Below, one piece after another: positions 9,534-18,411 of a stretch of DNA of 64,000 nucleotides. Each line of letters begins with the position of its first letter. The first letter of the stretch is position 1. Both the position numbers and the translations under genes were made by a program. This DNA comes from Butyricimonas faecalis (GTDB lineage: Bacteria > Bacteroidota > Bacteroidia > Bacteroidales > Marinifilaceae): the NCBI RefSeq assembly GCF_003991565.1, contig NZ_CP032819.1, positions 2,046,001 through 2,110,000 of the forward strand, given 5' to 3'. Under the pieces are notes generated by a model. It was not told where the DNA came from and searched no databases. It saw nothing but the letters and a program-made list of their open reading frames with translations.

Positions 9534-10106
9534 TCAATTTATAGAAAAAATTATCATTGCTAATGGATAAAGATGTTGCAATCTGTCTTTCAGTACTTTT
9601 TTTGCCCTTTGTCTTTGAGTTTTAATTGTAGACTCTGCCACGTTCAACACTTCCATAATTGATTTTATACTTTGCCCTTCTATATAACTCATTTTAAAAA
9701 TACGCCTGCATTCAACCGGAAGTTCTTCTATTGCCCTAAATATTTCCTCAAACACTTCCGTCTCCACTTGAAACTCTTCATAACTCTCATCCTCTTCAAC
9801 AAGAAGCCCTTTCATCTGTTCTCGAATCCGAGCTTGATTCCGGTTCATTTTCAAGAAATTTATCGCCTTATTATATACACATCCGTAAAGATAAGACTTG
9901 ACTGTCAACAAACTGTCAAATGTCTTTCGTTTCTCGTAAAACCAAATAAAAATCTCTTGAACAATATCTTGAGCTGCCTCTTTATCGTTAATATATTTAT
10001 CAGCAAAATAGCATAATGATTGATAGAATTGGACAAAAACATATTCGAATGCCTTGTTATCCCCGGCATTCAAACGATCAACAATATCCCGTTCATCCTT
10101 TTCCAT
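9534..10106 (-). CDS. ECF-type RNA polymerase sigma-70 factor (uptake locus 1)
   Basis: About 190 residues from the preferred ATG at 10106; an in-frame ATG 7 codons further upstream (10127) is also possible. Region 2 is seen in 'FYQSLCYFADKYINDKEAAQDIVQEIFIWFYEKR' (read as two adjoining motifs), and region 4 in 'LPVECRRIFKMSYIEGQS' followed by 'VAESTIKTQRQRAKKVLK'. It belongs to the Bacteroides expansion family 1 type of ECF factors that pair with FecR. It should direct polymerase to the susCD promoter on substrate sensing. It is the first gene of the locus. Confidence 0.92.
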   Translation of the reverse strand: MEKDERDIVDRLNAGDNKAFEYVFVQFYQSLCYFADKYINDKEAAQDIVQEIFIWFYEKRKTFDSLLTVKSYLYGCVYNKAINFLKMNRNQARIREQMKGLLVEEDESYEEFQVETEVFEEIFRAIEELPVECRRIFKMSYIEGQSIKSIMEVLNVAESTIKTQRQRAKKVLKDRLQHLYPLAMIIFSIN

Positions 10107-10155
10107 AATCCAAAACCTTTTCCCCATTCAAATATTCGACAAGGAATTCTTTCTA

Positions 10156-10163
10156 CAAATGTA
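10156..10163 (-). promoter_or_regulatory. Possible -7 box upstream of the ECF sigma gene
   Basis: On the minus strand the bases read TACATTTG, matching TAnnTTTG, about 50 bases before the sigma start. I could not find a well-spaced TTTG at -33, so this is weak. Confidence 0.35.
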
Positions 10164-10240
10164 TATGAATAAATTTCTTTTTTAAAATCTCTATTCAAAA
10201 AACGACAACACAGCTTCCTCCCCCACCAACCAACGTCTTT

Positions 10241-11398
10241 TCAATCGTAAATCAAATACTTCTCTCGCATCTTCATAAACTCTGCAACTTCATCCTGCCA
10301 TCCGGCTCGAATCTCTTCTTCCGTCGCACCATCTTTCAATTGTTGCTGCACTTTATCATTTCCTACCAACTTATTGAATAAAGCATTAAAGAAGGGTTCC
10401 TTGCCTTTATACTCTTTATAAGCTAGTAACAACCAAGCCAGATTCAGACGTTTCATTTTTAAAATAGTGTCATATTCCCCGTGTAAATCCATACCGTAAC
10501 AAATTTGTCCCTTGCACTTTGGCTGCATACTCATACCCTTGATCGGACGAGGCACGTAAGCATAAGGCATACCTTGTAAGCTCGGATGCCCGAACACTTG
10601 AAACGGACGTAATGTTCCACGTCCCTCGTTAATTACCGTTCCCTCGAAAAAACAAGTTGACGGGTAAAGCATAATAGAAACAGAATCCGGTAAATTCGGA
10701 GACGGGGCATAAGGTAATGCCACGGGTTGTTCCCGGCTCCATCCCTCGCAAGGAATCACGGTCAGGTCACAAAGCACGCTATCTTTCAACCAACCTTCCC
10801 CATTAATCATTCCGGCATACTCACCTATCGTCATCCCGTACACGACCGGAACCGGGTGCATCCCGACAAAAGACTTAAACTCTTTCTGCAGGACCGGACC
10901 ATCCACATAGAAAGCATTCGGATTCGGACGATCCATCACGATCAATGGAATACCTTGCTCTGCACAGGCTTCCATCACGTAATGCAACGTGGACAGATAC
11001 GTGTAGAAACGCACGCCCACATCCTGCATATCAAAAATCATCACGTCAATTCCCGACAGATCCTCCGGCAGCGGCTTCTTTTTCTTTCCATACAGGGATA
11101 CCACTTTCAAACCACTCCCAGCATCGATATAATCCCCCACAGCCTCCCCGGCATCAGCCGTTCCCCGAAATCCATGTTCCGGACAAAAAATCCGTACCAC
11201 GTTAATGCCTCTACCCAACAAAAAATCTACACTATGCATAGTATCTACACGTGACGTATGATTGGCCACGATACCAACCCGTTTACCTTCCACCAGATTC
11301 CGATAAACCTCAAACCGTTCAATCCCGTCCTGTACATTCACGGAAATAGCATCCGTACATGCGGATGCTATCACCAAAAATAATATCAAATATCTCAT
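10241..11398 (-). CDS. DUF1343 protein, NamZ-like exo-beta-N-acetylmuramidase
   Basis: 385 residues with an export signal; 'ASAC' at residues 11-14 could be a lipobox. Motifs typical of DUF1343 are present: 'GKRVGIVANHTS', 'FCPEHGFRGTADAGE', 'LSGIDVMIFDMQDVGVRFYT', 'VMDRPNP', 'EGTVINEGRGTLRPFQVFG'. The characterised relative is Bacillus subtilis NamZ (family GH171), which removes terminal N-acetylmuramic acid from peptidoglycan fragments. A role in recovering murein pieces in the periplasm is therefore likely but is transferred from a distant homologue. It is the last gene of a seven-gene minus-strand envelope cluster, 3 bases after the DUF4837 gene. Confidence 0.85.
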   Translation of the reverse strand: MRYLILFLVIASACTDAISVNVQDGIERFEVYRNLVEGKRVGIVANHTSRVDTMHSVDFLLGRGINVVRIFCPEHGFRGTADAGEAVGDYIDAGSGLKVVSLYGKKKKPLPEDLSGIDVMIFDMQDVGVRFYTYLSTLHYVMEACAEQGIPLIVMDRPNPNAFYVDGPVLQKEFKSFVGMHPVPVVYGMTIGEYAGMINGEGWLKDSVLCDLTVIPCEGWSREQPVALPYAPSPNLPDSVSIMLYPSTCFFEGTVINEGRGTLRPFQVFGHPSLQGMPYAYVPRPIKGMSMQPKCKGQICYGMDLHGEYDTILKMKRLNLAWLLLAYKEYKGKEPFFNALFNKLVGNDKVQQQLKDGATEEEIRAGWQDEVAEFMKMREKYLIYD

Positions 11399-11401
11399 CG
11401 A

Positions 11402-12406
11402 TTACTTCGTCTTCTCTTCCTTATCTTTATAATCAATCACCATGGTATTCAGAATAGCATCCACTTGTTTCATCATATCCCGTTTCTCCTCATTCGGGTA
11501 ATACACGTACCCCATCATATAAATCACCCGCTGATGCTCTTCATCCAGCACCACGTTCAACTCGTACGGTCCCGCCATAAAATCATTCACGACCATCCAC
11601 AAACCGCGGAACAACACGGCGTAATGCCCGTTATACTTGTATTGCACGGCAGTGTAAGGCACCTCCAAATCCAATGCCATATACGAACCCTCACGCGGAC
11701 CAGGGATATGTTTCTTCAACTCCTCGTTCACCCGATCAAAAATAATCGCGTAATTAAACTGACTTTCATGTTCATACTTTTCAGTAAAGAATATAATACC
11801 TTTACTATTCTTGGTTGTTTCACTCGACATCCACACGAAATCCGTCGTGTCTTTATTCACGTAATAACCTGTAGGACAATACAACAAGATATCATACTTT
11901 TTCTTGAACAAGTTAAAGATCCGGGTATCCGCCGTCCGCTTGTAAATTGATATTAATCGATCACGCTCGGCCTTGGCATATATACCGAGAATTTTCAACT
12001 TATTCTCGTCAAACAACTTGAAAAACGTTTTTCGATCCGGTGCCGCAATTTTTATAAACTTCTGTGTTTTGGCCCACGGGCTATCCACGTATTGCACGTA
12101 AGCAGAATCAATAGCAGAAGAAATCACGACCTGCAATACATTGCGATGCCCCTTCATATTTTTATCGAAATACTTCTCCGGCAAGTTAAGCACATCAAAA
12201 ATCGGCTCCGACTGTGGTAATCCATCTTGATCCTGTCCAAAAAATTCCCGTATCGTGTCCCCCACAGGACCATCCCACGTGTTCTTCTCGGCAATAACCA
12301 ATACTTGATTGATTTTCCCTGTCACGGAAGACATCAGATTCTTCGTAGCCTCCTTACAAGAAGCTAACATTAAAACCATCACGAAAACAAATACAATATT
12401 TTTCAT
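11402..12406 (-). CDS. DUF4837 family lipoprotein
   Basis: 334 residues. The ATG at 12406 begins a clear lipoprotein signal (MKNIVFVFVMVLMLASCK); the longer frame would need a TTG. 'VLVIAEKNTWDGPVGDTIR' near the N-terminus and 'MMGYVYYPNEEKRDMMKQ' near the end are characteristic of DUF4837, a Bacteroidota-only envelope family of unknown function. It lies 22 bases after the DUF3108 gene, in the same operon. Confidence 0.8.
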   Translation of the reverse strand: MKNIVFVFVMVLMLASCKEATKNLMSSVTGKINQVLVIAEKNTWDGPVGDTIREFFGQDQDGLPQSEPIFDVLNLPEKYFDKNMKGHRNVLQVVISSAIDSAYVQYVDSPWAKTQKFIKIAAPDRKTFFKLFDENKLKILGIYAKAERDRLISIYKRTADTRIFNLFKKKYDILLYCPTGYYVNKDTTDFVWMSSETTKNSKGIIFFTEKYEHESQFNYAIIFDRVNEELKKHIPGPREGSYMALDLEVPYTAVQYKYNGHYAVLFRGLWMVVNDFMAGPYELNVVLDEEHQRVIYMMGYVYYPNEEKRDMMKQVDAILNTMVIDYKDKEEKTK

Positions 12407-12427
12407 AGTAATCAATATTTTCAATTG

Positions 12428-13189
12428 CTAAAACTTACTATTGGCCTCATCCAAGATGCCTTTCACCGATCCCACGATAATCTTGGCTTCAACCATCACG
12501 GGAATACGATACTCGTCATCACTTACCCAGACCTTCATATTCTCTCCCCCTTTAAACACGTCTCCGGCCACGAGCAAGGGAGAAAACACGTGACACATCC
12601 GCCGCCCGCTATCCGTTTTCACTTTCTCTTTTCCCAAGTAGCGAACGTACAAATCGTATACTTTATTGTCCAGTAAAATACGTATCGGGATCTGGTCTCC
12701 CTTTTTATAACTGTCAAAGTCCAACTCCCGGGCATACCATGCCACGGACAACATATCGTACGTGTCGGGCAATAACTTAATCGTGTCCTTGCGCTGATAC
12801 TTCCCGATCCGTTGTATATCGGCATGAACCACACCGTTATCATAATCCCACACGTAATCGAAAGTTTTATGGTAATTCCCCTCGTGTGCTTTCCTTGAAA
12901 ACTCGTAAGGCTTATAGGTCAAGCTGTCATGATACGAAATCAACGTATCTCTCAGTTTGAACACCCAATCCCACGAAGGATTGGAATACCCCACGGCAAA
13001 TATGCGCTGGGCATTCGGGTACTTGCCGGAAGGCTGTACGGTCATTTCCACCGAACCCGCGTTAATCCAAATGAAGCTCCAATTGTAATAGCCCCTGTAA
13101 GTCAGTTTCTCTATCACGTTAGGCAACTTCTTCTGCGATATGGCAGGAAGGCTCACAAACAATGTAATTATCAGTATAATCGTTCTCAT
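12428..13189 (-). CDS. DUF3108 domain-containing exported protein
   Basis: 253 residues with an N-terminal signal peptide (MRTIILIITLFVSLPAIS). The body fits DUF3108: 'LTYRGYYNWSFIWINAGSVEMT', read in pieces, then 'FSRKAHEGNYHKTFDYVWDYD', 'DTYDMLSVAWYARELDF' and 'MKVWVSDDEYRIPVMVEAKI'. DUF3108 proteins are periplasmic or outer-membrane-facing beta proteins of unknown function. The start codon overlaps the stop of the preceding Ig-like gene (ATGA), showing translational coupling. Confidence 0.82.
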   Translation of the reverse strand: MRTIILIITLFVSLPAISQKKLPNVIEKLTYRGYYNWSFIWINAGSVEMTVQPSGKYPNAQRIFAVGYSNPSWDWVFKLRDTLISYHDSLTYKPYEFSRKAHEGNYHKTFDYVWDYDNGVVHADIQRIGKYQRKDTIKLLPDTYDMLSVAWYARELDFDSYKKGDQIPIRILLDNKVYDLYVRYLGKEKVKTDSGRRMCHVFSPLLVAGDVFKGGENMKVWVSDDEYRIPVMVEAKIIVGSVKGILDEANSKF

Positions 13190-15099
13190 CGATTAGTTCT
13201 ATTTCTTTTTTTATCTCCTTCTGTATTCTTCTTTTTACTCGGATCTTCCCTCTTATACGTTTTACTCATGTCAAAGTCTTGCTCAACATCGAAATTCTTT
13301 TTCAATTTTATCTCCGTAGGCAAATATTTCACCTCTTCCGGTTGCAAATGTTTCAGGTAATTACCCGTATCCCATTTCCCATTCCCGTTCCGATCAATAA
13401 TAGCCCGGATCATGTAAGTTCCCTCTCCCAGGTAATCAAAGACCACTTTACCATTTCCCTTGATCGTTCGTTCTTCCAGCACCTTGATCTCCTTATCACC
13501 CTGGTAAAGTTGTAAAATGATCGGGGTTGTTGCCTCTTTCACGTTCACGATAATACTCCCGTAATCCTCGATCGCTTTCGTTTTAAAACTCTTCTCGAGT
13601 TTGTTGTTATACAACCCGTAAATACTATATATCCCCATCGAATCAATCGACAACTGGTACTCCGTTTCCGGTTTCCATTCCTTCTCTAAATAATACCTAC
13701 GGATTTTCAGGCTGTCATGTTTCAATTTAAAGTCAACCGGGGTCAAAACAGAATCCACCATTTCAAACAACTGAATATTCTTCAACCCGTCCTCCACGAT
13801 CGGGCGGTCAAACTCCAACGTTATGCTCTTGTTCAAATCCATCGTACTACCGACACCCGCGCTAATCTCCATAAACTTGATCGCCGGGATGGAATCCTGT
13901 TCCTTCTTACGTTTTCCCTTGGGGTCCGGTTTATCTTTGTAGTAGAATTTAATCGTATCCGCAAGCAACACACGCTTACCGAGTGAATCCGTTCGCAAAT
14001 AACTAGCTTCAGCCACAAGCGAATCAACCTTGTACACCAAAGAATCCTTTATCCACAACTGGACCGTGTCCCTTCCGGCAGAACGCTCCTCGATATACCA
14101 ATCATCCTGATCAACCTTATCCAACAAATGTAGTCCAAGCAATCGCACCTTTAACTGATGTTCAGCAGGAACACTGAAAGTAAAATCCAATCGCTCCCGT
14201 TCCTTACGAGCCTCATCAACCAGGTATAATAGCGTCTTTTCCTCATCAAACATGGGGATAAATAAGTTTGTCGGCCCGAACATCGTGAAATCACGTCGAA
14301 TAACCGTATCTTTTGATAATACTTTGAATTCCACGCCCTTCTTCGTTCTCCGCCCCTCAATCACCGTCGTGTCCGGATGAATTGTATCATAAACCGTCGT
14401 GGGGAATGATATGGTTTGAACCAAAGAATCGACGAAACCCACTTTTGTTTCCGAAGGCACAAACAGATAATTACCTCTGGCATCATCTATCGCCAGAACC
14501 CGATAAGTATCATTCTTGATATTGGTCACCCGAAACATTCCGGCACTATCCGTTTTAGCCACGTAACTCGGCAAGTCTGTCAACGGGACAGAATCCGCCG
14601 TATTCTGGTAAAACATCACCGTGGCCCCCAGCACGGGCAACTGCGTTTCCATATCGATCACCTGTCCCCCTAATTCCATCGAATCCAATTGAGGCCCGGT
14701 GGAAAACACGTACCGGTAAAAACCAAGCGGGTTTCCCTCGTTATTATCCACGATCGCATCAGCAAAATCCAACGTGTAAGTTGTATTCGGTTTCAAAGAA
14801 TCCTGAAACGTCACCCGCACGTATTTTCCTCGCAAACTCACCCGGGCTTTTTTCTTCATCGGGGGAGACATCACGAATTTCTTGTTAATATCCTTTAGCT
14901 GAACATATTCGTCAAAATAAATATCGATCTGTTTACCCTTGAAATTCGTTGAAAAAGACTCCGGGACCTCCTTGACAACCTGTGGTGGTGTTTCGTCCTT
15001 TTCTCCTCCCTGCGGGTAACCCCTGTTTGCACAGGCATATATAATCAACGCCACGATAATAGCGACAAAACAGAATCCGTTCCAAAAAAATTTATTCAT
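13186..15099 (-). CDS. Ig-like domain-containing lipoprotein
   Basis: About 637 residues from the ATG at 15099; three upstream codons would need a TTG start. A hydrophobic N-terminus ends in 'IIYACANRGYPQGG', a lipobox followed by the GYPQGG sequence often seen in this family. An SbsA/Big_5-like Ig domain follows ('TPPQVVKEVPESFSTNF...VQLKDINKKFVMSPP', read in two parts), then repeated beta domains and a C-terminal 'DRNGNGKWDTGNY' segment typical of Bacteroidota Ig-like lipoproteins. Its C-terminus is basic and lysine-rich. The role is probably structural in the envelope; no ligand can be named. Confidence 0.8.
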   Translation of the reverse strand: MNKFFWNGFCFVAIIVALIIYACANRGYPQGGEKDETPPQVVKEVPESFSTNFKGKQIDIYFDEYVQLKDINKKFVMSPPMKKKARVSLRGKYVRVTFQDSLKPNTTYTLDFADAIVDNNEGNPLGFYRYVFSTGPQLDSMELGGQVIDMETQLPVLGATVMFYQNTADSVPLTDLPSYVAKTDSAGMFRVTNIKNDTYRVLAIDDARGNYLFVPSETKVGFVDSLVQTISFPTTVYDTIHPDTTVIEGRRTKKGVEFKVLSKDTVIRRDFTMFGPTNLFIPMFDEEKTLLYLVDEARKERERLDFTFSVPAEHQLKVRLLGLHLLDKVDQDDWYIEERSAGRDTVQLWIKDSLVYKVDSLVAEASYLRTDSLGKRVLLADTIKFYYKDKPDPKGKRKKEQDSIPAIKFMEISAGVGSTMDLNKSITLEFDRPIVEDGLKNIQLFEMVDSVLTPVDFKLKHDSLKIRRYYLEKEWKPETEYQLSIDSMGIYSIYGLYNNKLEKSFKTKAIEDYGSIIVNVKEATTPIILQLYQGDKEIKVLEERTIKGNGKVVFDYLGEGTYMIRAIIDRNGNGKWDTGNYLKHLQPEEVKYLPTEIKLKKNFDVEQDFDMSKTYKREDPSKKKNTEGDKKRNRTNR

Positions 15100-15181
15100 A
15101 GTCCTCAAAAATATTAACTTTACAAAACTAGGGAAAAAAAGCTAAAATCCTTTCAATTTTAGATGTAAGATTCAAGTTTTT

Positions 15182-15871
15182 TTAGATGCTGCCGGACTTT
15201 CCCAAGCAAGCAACACTCACCCGTATTCCCTTGATTTTACTCAATTCCATCATACATGCCCGAATAGTCGCCCCGCTTGTCACAACATCATCCACCAGCA
15301 ACACATGACAATCCTCCACACAAGCCGTATCTCCCAACTCGAAAGCCTCTGCCACGTTATCAGCCCGCTGTCCCCGCTCCAAACCTGTTTGCGAAGGAGT
15401 ATTTACCACTCGCTTCAACACACCCGACGCCACCCGAACACTTAAGACACTTGCAATCCCCGTGCCAATCATAAAAGCCTGGTTAAAACCTCGTTCCTTT
15501 TCCCGTTTGGGATGCAACGGCACGGGAATAATACAGTCAATTCCGCTGATATCTTTCATCCGTTCTCCCAGCATCTTCCCCGCCCATACACCTAACTCCT
15601 TGTTGAAACGATACTTGATAGCATACACCAGTTTATGAAAATCACTTGCCCGATCATAGCGGAACAACCAATACAAATGTCCGATCCCCAAATCATTCGC
15701 AAGCACCTCATCCGCCTCCTCGTCAATTCCGTCATTTAAAGGCAATCCGCTCAAACAAACAGAACACAAAAAAGGTTCTCCATCAACCAGAACGTCACCA
15801 CACACTACACACGCCCGAGGATACAATAACCTGAAAAAATTGGAAAAAAAGGAAGAAGAAAGCCATGTCAT
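15182..15871 (-). CDS. ComF-family phosphoribosyltransferase-like protein
   Basis: 229 residues. An N-terminal zinc-ribbon with two CxxC pairs ('CVVCGD', 'CSVC') precedes the PRTase-like domain: 'IIPVPLHPKREKERGFNQA', 'QTGLERGQRADNVAEAF' and the PRPP-loop 'VLLVDDVVTSGATI'. ComF is needed for DNA uptake in naturally competent bacteria, but the family is widespread in Bacteroidota without proven competence. Its start overlaps the stop of the TonB-like gene by 4 bases. Confidence 0.9.
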   Translation of the reverse strand: MTWLSSSFFSNFFRLLYPRACVVCGDVLVDGEPFLCSVCLSGLPLNDGIDEEADEVLANDLGIGHLYWLFRYDRASDFHKLVYAIKYRFNKELGVWAGKMLGERMKDISGIDCIIPVPLHPKREKERGFNQAFMIGTGIASVLSVRVASGVLKRVVNTPSQTGLERGQRADNVAEAFELGDTACVEDCHVLLVDDVVTSGATIRACMMELSKIKGIRVSVACLGKSGSI

Positions 15872-16638
15872 TGTTTGACAAAATTATACGTGATCGTTCC
15901 CGACTGTCGCTCCGGGGCTTTCTCGTCAGCATTAAACTCCGATTTCAAAGCGGCATCCGCTGCCACCTCTCGCAAAGTATCATCTTTATTTGACTCTGCA
16001 TCCACGATCTCGGCTTTAATAACCCGTCCCTGTCGATTCACGACTACCGCCACCACGACCTTTCCACCAAACTCGCATTTATACACCGGAATCGGCAAAT
16101 AAGTCTTGTAACGCCCCTTTATATTATATGACACGCTACTCTTCCCCACGTATACCGTGGATTGAAGTGAATCCAGCATCCGTTCCTTCTTGTCGCGCTG
16201 GGCACGAATACTATCCTCCTTGTAATGCTTGTTTTTATTCGCCCGATAACGCCCTCCGTAATCACTATCAATCTCTTCCTGAATTTGTTCGATATATTCT
16301 TTTACCCGTTCATGAGGTTGGGTCTCCGCGTTTTTCTTCACTACATCCTCGTTCACCGCCAGCGAACGCAATAGTTCGTCTACCTCCTCGTCTGCACTTT
16401 GTCGAAGGATCTGCTCTTTTCTTTCTTGTTCCTCTTGTTTTTGCTGCACAATTTCCGGCTCCGGCATATCAATCTCGATCTCTATCCGCTGTTGCGAATC
16501 CAAGCGTGAAATTCCGACACAAACTAAAAAGATAGCCAGCACGAGATGAAAAATCACCGTTCCCATCACGCCATGACGGTGTTCCTTCAACCAAGCCAAG
16601 AGACAATCTCTACCAACGTAATCATTCTTCACGTTCAT
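15868..16638 (-). CDS. TonB-like energy transducer
   Basis: 256 residues. A short cytoplasmic start is followed by one membrane helix (about 25-45, 'VMGTVIFHLVLAIFLVCVGI'), a charged periplasmic linker rich in E, K and Q instead of the usual proline run, and a C-terminal TonB-like domain ('GGKVVVAVVVNRQGRVIKAE', 'LREVAADAALKSEFN'). It could energise SusC-type transporters or act in another envelope task; pairing with a LolC/E-like permease 4 bases upstream hints at an envelope-maintenance role. Confidence 0.78.
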   Translation of the reverse strand: MNVKNDYVGRDCLLAWLKEHRHGVMGTVIFHLVLAIFLVCVGISRLDSQQRIEIEIDMPEPEIVQQKQEEQERKEQILRQSADEEVDELLRSLAVNEDVVKKNAETQPHERVKEYIEQIQEEIDSDYGGRYRANKNKHYKEDSIRAQRDKKERMLDSLQSTVYVGKSSVSYNIKGRYKTYLPIPVYKCEFGGKVVVAVVVNRQGRVIKAEIVDAESNKDDTLREVAADAALKSEFNADEKAPERQSGTITYNFVKQ

Positions 16639-16642
16639 AACT

Positions 16643-17872
16643 TTACTCGAATTTAATCGCCTTCACCGGGCTGATCTTGGAGATCAGCATTGTCGGTACA
16701 ATCAGCATTAAAACGGTTACCACAATCACCCCTACATTTAATAATACCACGTACCCCAAACCAAAATTAATCGGAACCGTATCCATATAATACGTCACAG
16801 GATCAAGATGAATCACGCGGAACATCGCCTGAATTCCTGCCAAAACAAAGGCCAGCACATTCCCCCACAACATCCCCTTAATAATCAATCCCGCCGATAT
16901 ATACAAGAACAATTTTCGCAAGGAAACATTCTTATAACCCAACGCTTTCAATATTCCAATCAACGAGGTCTTATCCAAAATCAAGATCAATAACCCCGAC
17001 ACCATATTAAAACCGGCCACCGTGACAATCAAAATCAGAATCACCCACACGTTCATGTTCAGCAAGGCCAACCAGTCAAAAATCTGCGGAGCCACATCGG
17101 CAAGCGTCTGCACCTCGTAATTTCCATTTGCATCATACACGACATTCTCCACCCCCACGATCACCTCATCTAATCGTTCCACGTCCTCCAGTTCGATGGC
17201 AATCCCGGAAACCTCCCCCGGTTCCCAATCATTCAATTTTGCCAAATGCCGTTTGTCAACCAACACCATCACGTCATCATACTCCTTGAACCCCGTGTCG
17301 TAAATTCCGGCAACGGTAAACACTCTTGCCCTCGGCGGGTCCTGCACGAAATGGGCAGTAACTTTTCCACCGACACCGATTTTCAACATATCCGCCACCG
17401 ACGCGGAGATCAACACCTCATTCGATGCCTTTTCTGTTTTAAAGTCAGGGATCTCCCCCTCTTTCAAATTCTCCCTGAAAAAAGCAACATCATACCCCAC
17501 ATCCACCCCTTTCAACACAACCCCGTGAATCTCCTCCTTACTCTTGAAAATAGCAGGTTTCTCAATATACCCGTACACGTTCTTCACACCTTTCACGTCT
17601 TTCAAGCCTTGCATCAGACTCTCCGCTTCTCGGACCACTCCTCCCTCACCCACCGAGCCGGGGACAAAAGGCACCACACTCAAGTGAGCCGTGAAACCCG
17701 ACAACTTTTCAGTAATCTCATACTTAAAACCCGTGATAATAAACAACGACAATAACATCACGCACAACCCCAAAGCAATCCCAACAATCGCAATTCTCAC
17801 GATCGGCACCGACACGGATTTCGTGCCGTCTCCTTTCAACAATCTACGCGCAATGTACCATTCCAGATTCAT
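16643..17872 (-). CDS. LolC/LolE-like ABC transporter permease (FtsX/MacB type)
   Basis: 409 residues with one N-terminal membrane helix ('IVRIAIVGIALGLCVML'), a periplasmic MacB-like core (about 50-260) and three C-terminal helices, ending 'PTMLISKISPVKAIKFE', as in FtsX/LolC permeases. These proteins move lipoproteins out of the inner membrane with a LolD-type ATPase; no ATPase gene is adjacent. It begins the seven-gene minus-strand cluster. Its start codon is preceded by a 3-copy heptamer repeat only 5 bases away. Confidence 0.85.
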   Translation of the reverse strand: MNLEWYIARRLLKGDGTKSVSVPIVRIAIVGIALGLCVMLLSLFIITGFKYEITEKLSGFTAHLSVVPFVPGSVGEGGVVREAESLMQGLKDVKGVKNVYGYIEKPAIFKSKEEIHGVVLKGVDVGYDVAFFRENLKEGEIPDFKTEKASNEVLISASVADMLKIGVGGKVTAHFVQDPPRARVFTVAGIYDTGFKEYDDVMVLVDKRHLAKLNDWEPGEVSGIAIELEDVERLDEVIVGVENVVYDANGNYEVQTLADVAPQIFDWLALLNMNVWVILILIVTVAGFNMVSGLLILILDKTSLIGILKALGYKNVSLRKLFLYISAGLIIKGMLWGNVLAFVLAGIQAMFRVIHLDPVTYYMDTVPINFGLGYVVLLNVGVIVVTVLMLIVPTMLISKISPVKAIKFE

Positions 17873-17877
17873 AATAA

Positions 17878-17898
17878 TTGAAAATTGAAAATTGAAAA
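17878..17898 (-). repeat. Heptamer array before the LolC/E-like gene (3 x 7)
   Basis: Three perfect copies of TTGAAAA on the plus strand (TTTTCAA on the gene's strand), ending 5 bases before the start codon. One of a family of period-7 arrays found at gene starts throughout this window. Confidence 0.85.
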
Positions 17899-18121
17899 TG
17901 TGATGTCATATCAACATCTCAACCTTGCTATTATCATCGTGCAAAACTACGAAAACAAAAACAGATTCGAAAGGGTATGTACAAGAATGTATTTAAGGTA
18001 ATTATACTCGATTTCGTTGTGAGAGGTTAACTCCTGCATACAAGAAGGCATATTTACCATTCATAATCAAATGGATAAGGGATTAGCTTCCAAGACAAGC
18101 GCCAATTCATTTCGCCACGAA

Positions 18122-18187
18122 GACGTGTCAGGGACGTTCACGAACGCCTTTGTAACGTCTTTGATTCGTCTTTGATACGTCTTTAAT
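18122..18187. repeat. Tandem array of 11-base units
   Basis: Units of the form nACGTCTTTGA recur at 11-base spacing (one step of 10). The last three, from 18155, are nearly identical: ACGTCTTTGAT, TCGTCTTTGAT, ACGTCTTTAAT. Earlier units are more diverged. Confidence 0.7.
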
Positions 18188-18209
18188 CCCTAAGAACATC
18201 GAATATGCC

Positions 18210-18269
18210 ACGTGTATTACCCGGGAAAAGTTTACTTTAATATTTCGTTGTAAAGTGGTATACAAGTAC
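18210..18269 (+). repeat. 60-base inverted repeat, arm 1
   Basis: Matches the reverse complement of 35888-35946 with about five substitutions and one single-base gap. It begins ACGTGTATTA, contains AAAAGTTTACTTT and TTTCGTTGTAAAGTGG, and ends near AAGTAC. No transposase or integrase is linked. Confidence 0.85.
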
Positions 18270-18411
18270 CGTATTTAATAATCAATTTCAGAATCAAACT
18301 AAATTAGACACTCCACTTCAAATTTAAAACGATTCCGGAATATATAATGACATTTTTTTATTAAACTCGCGTACATGCTGAGAAAAATAGAATAAATCAT
18401 ATAAAATAGTC

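Larger units (their letters stand above)
17899..18411. other. Gene-free stretch between the envelope cluster and the aminotransferase
   Basis: No convincing reading frame. The stretch holds an array of about six 11-base units (18122-18187) and one arm of a 60-base inverted repeat shared with 35888-35946 (18210-18269). The rest is AT-rich; promoters for both divergent genes should lie here but no clear TAnnTTTG box with a spaced TTTG was found. Confidence 0.6.

Noticed and set aside
10727..11254. 175-codon plus-strand frame
   Set aside because: Antisense to the NamZ-like gene; composition is that of a shadow frame (rich in H, R, I) with no domain signs.
15142..15162. Facing CTAAAAT/ATTTTAG units between the ComF and Ig-like genes as another heptamer array
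   Set aside because: The two units are 14 bases apart in register but the unit between them does not match; too diverged to claim.
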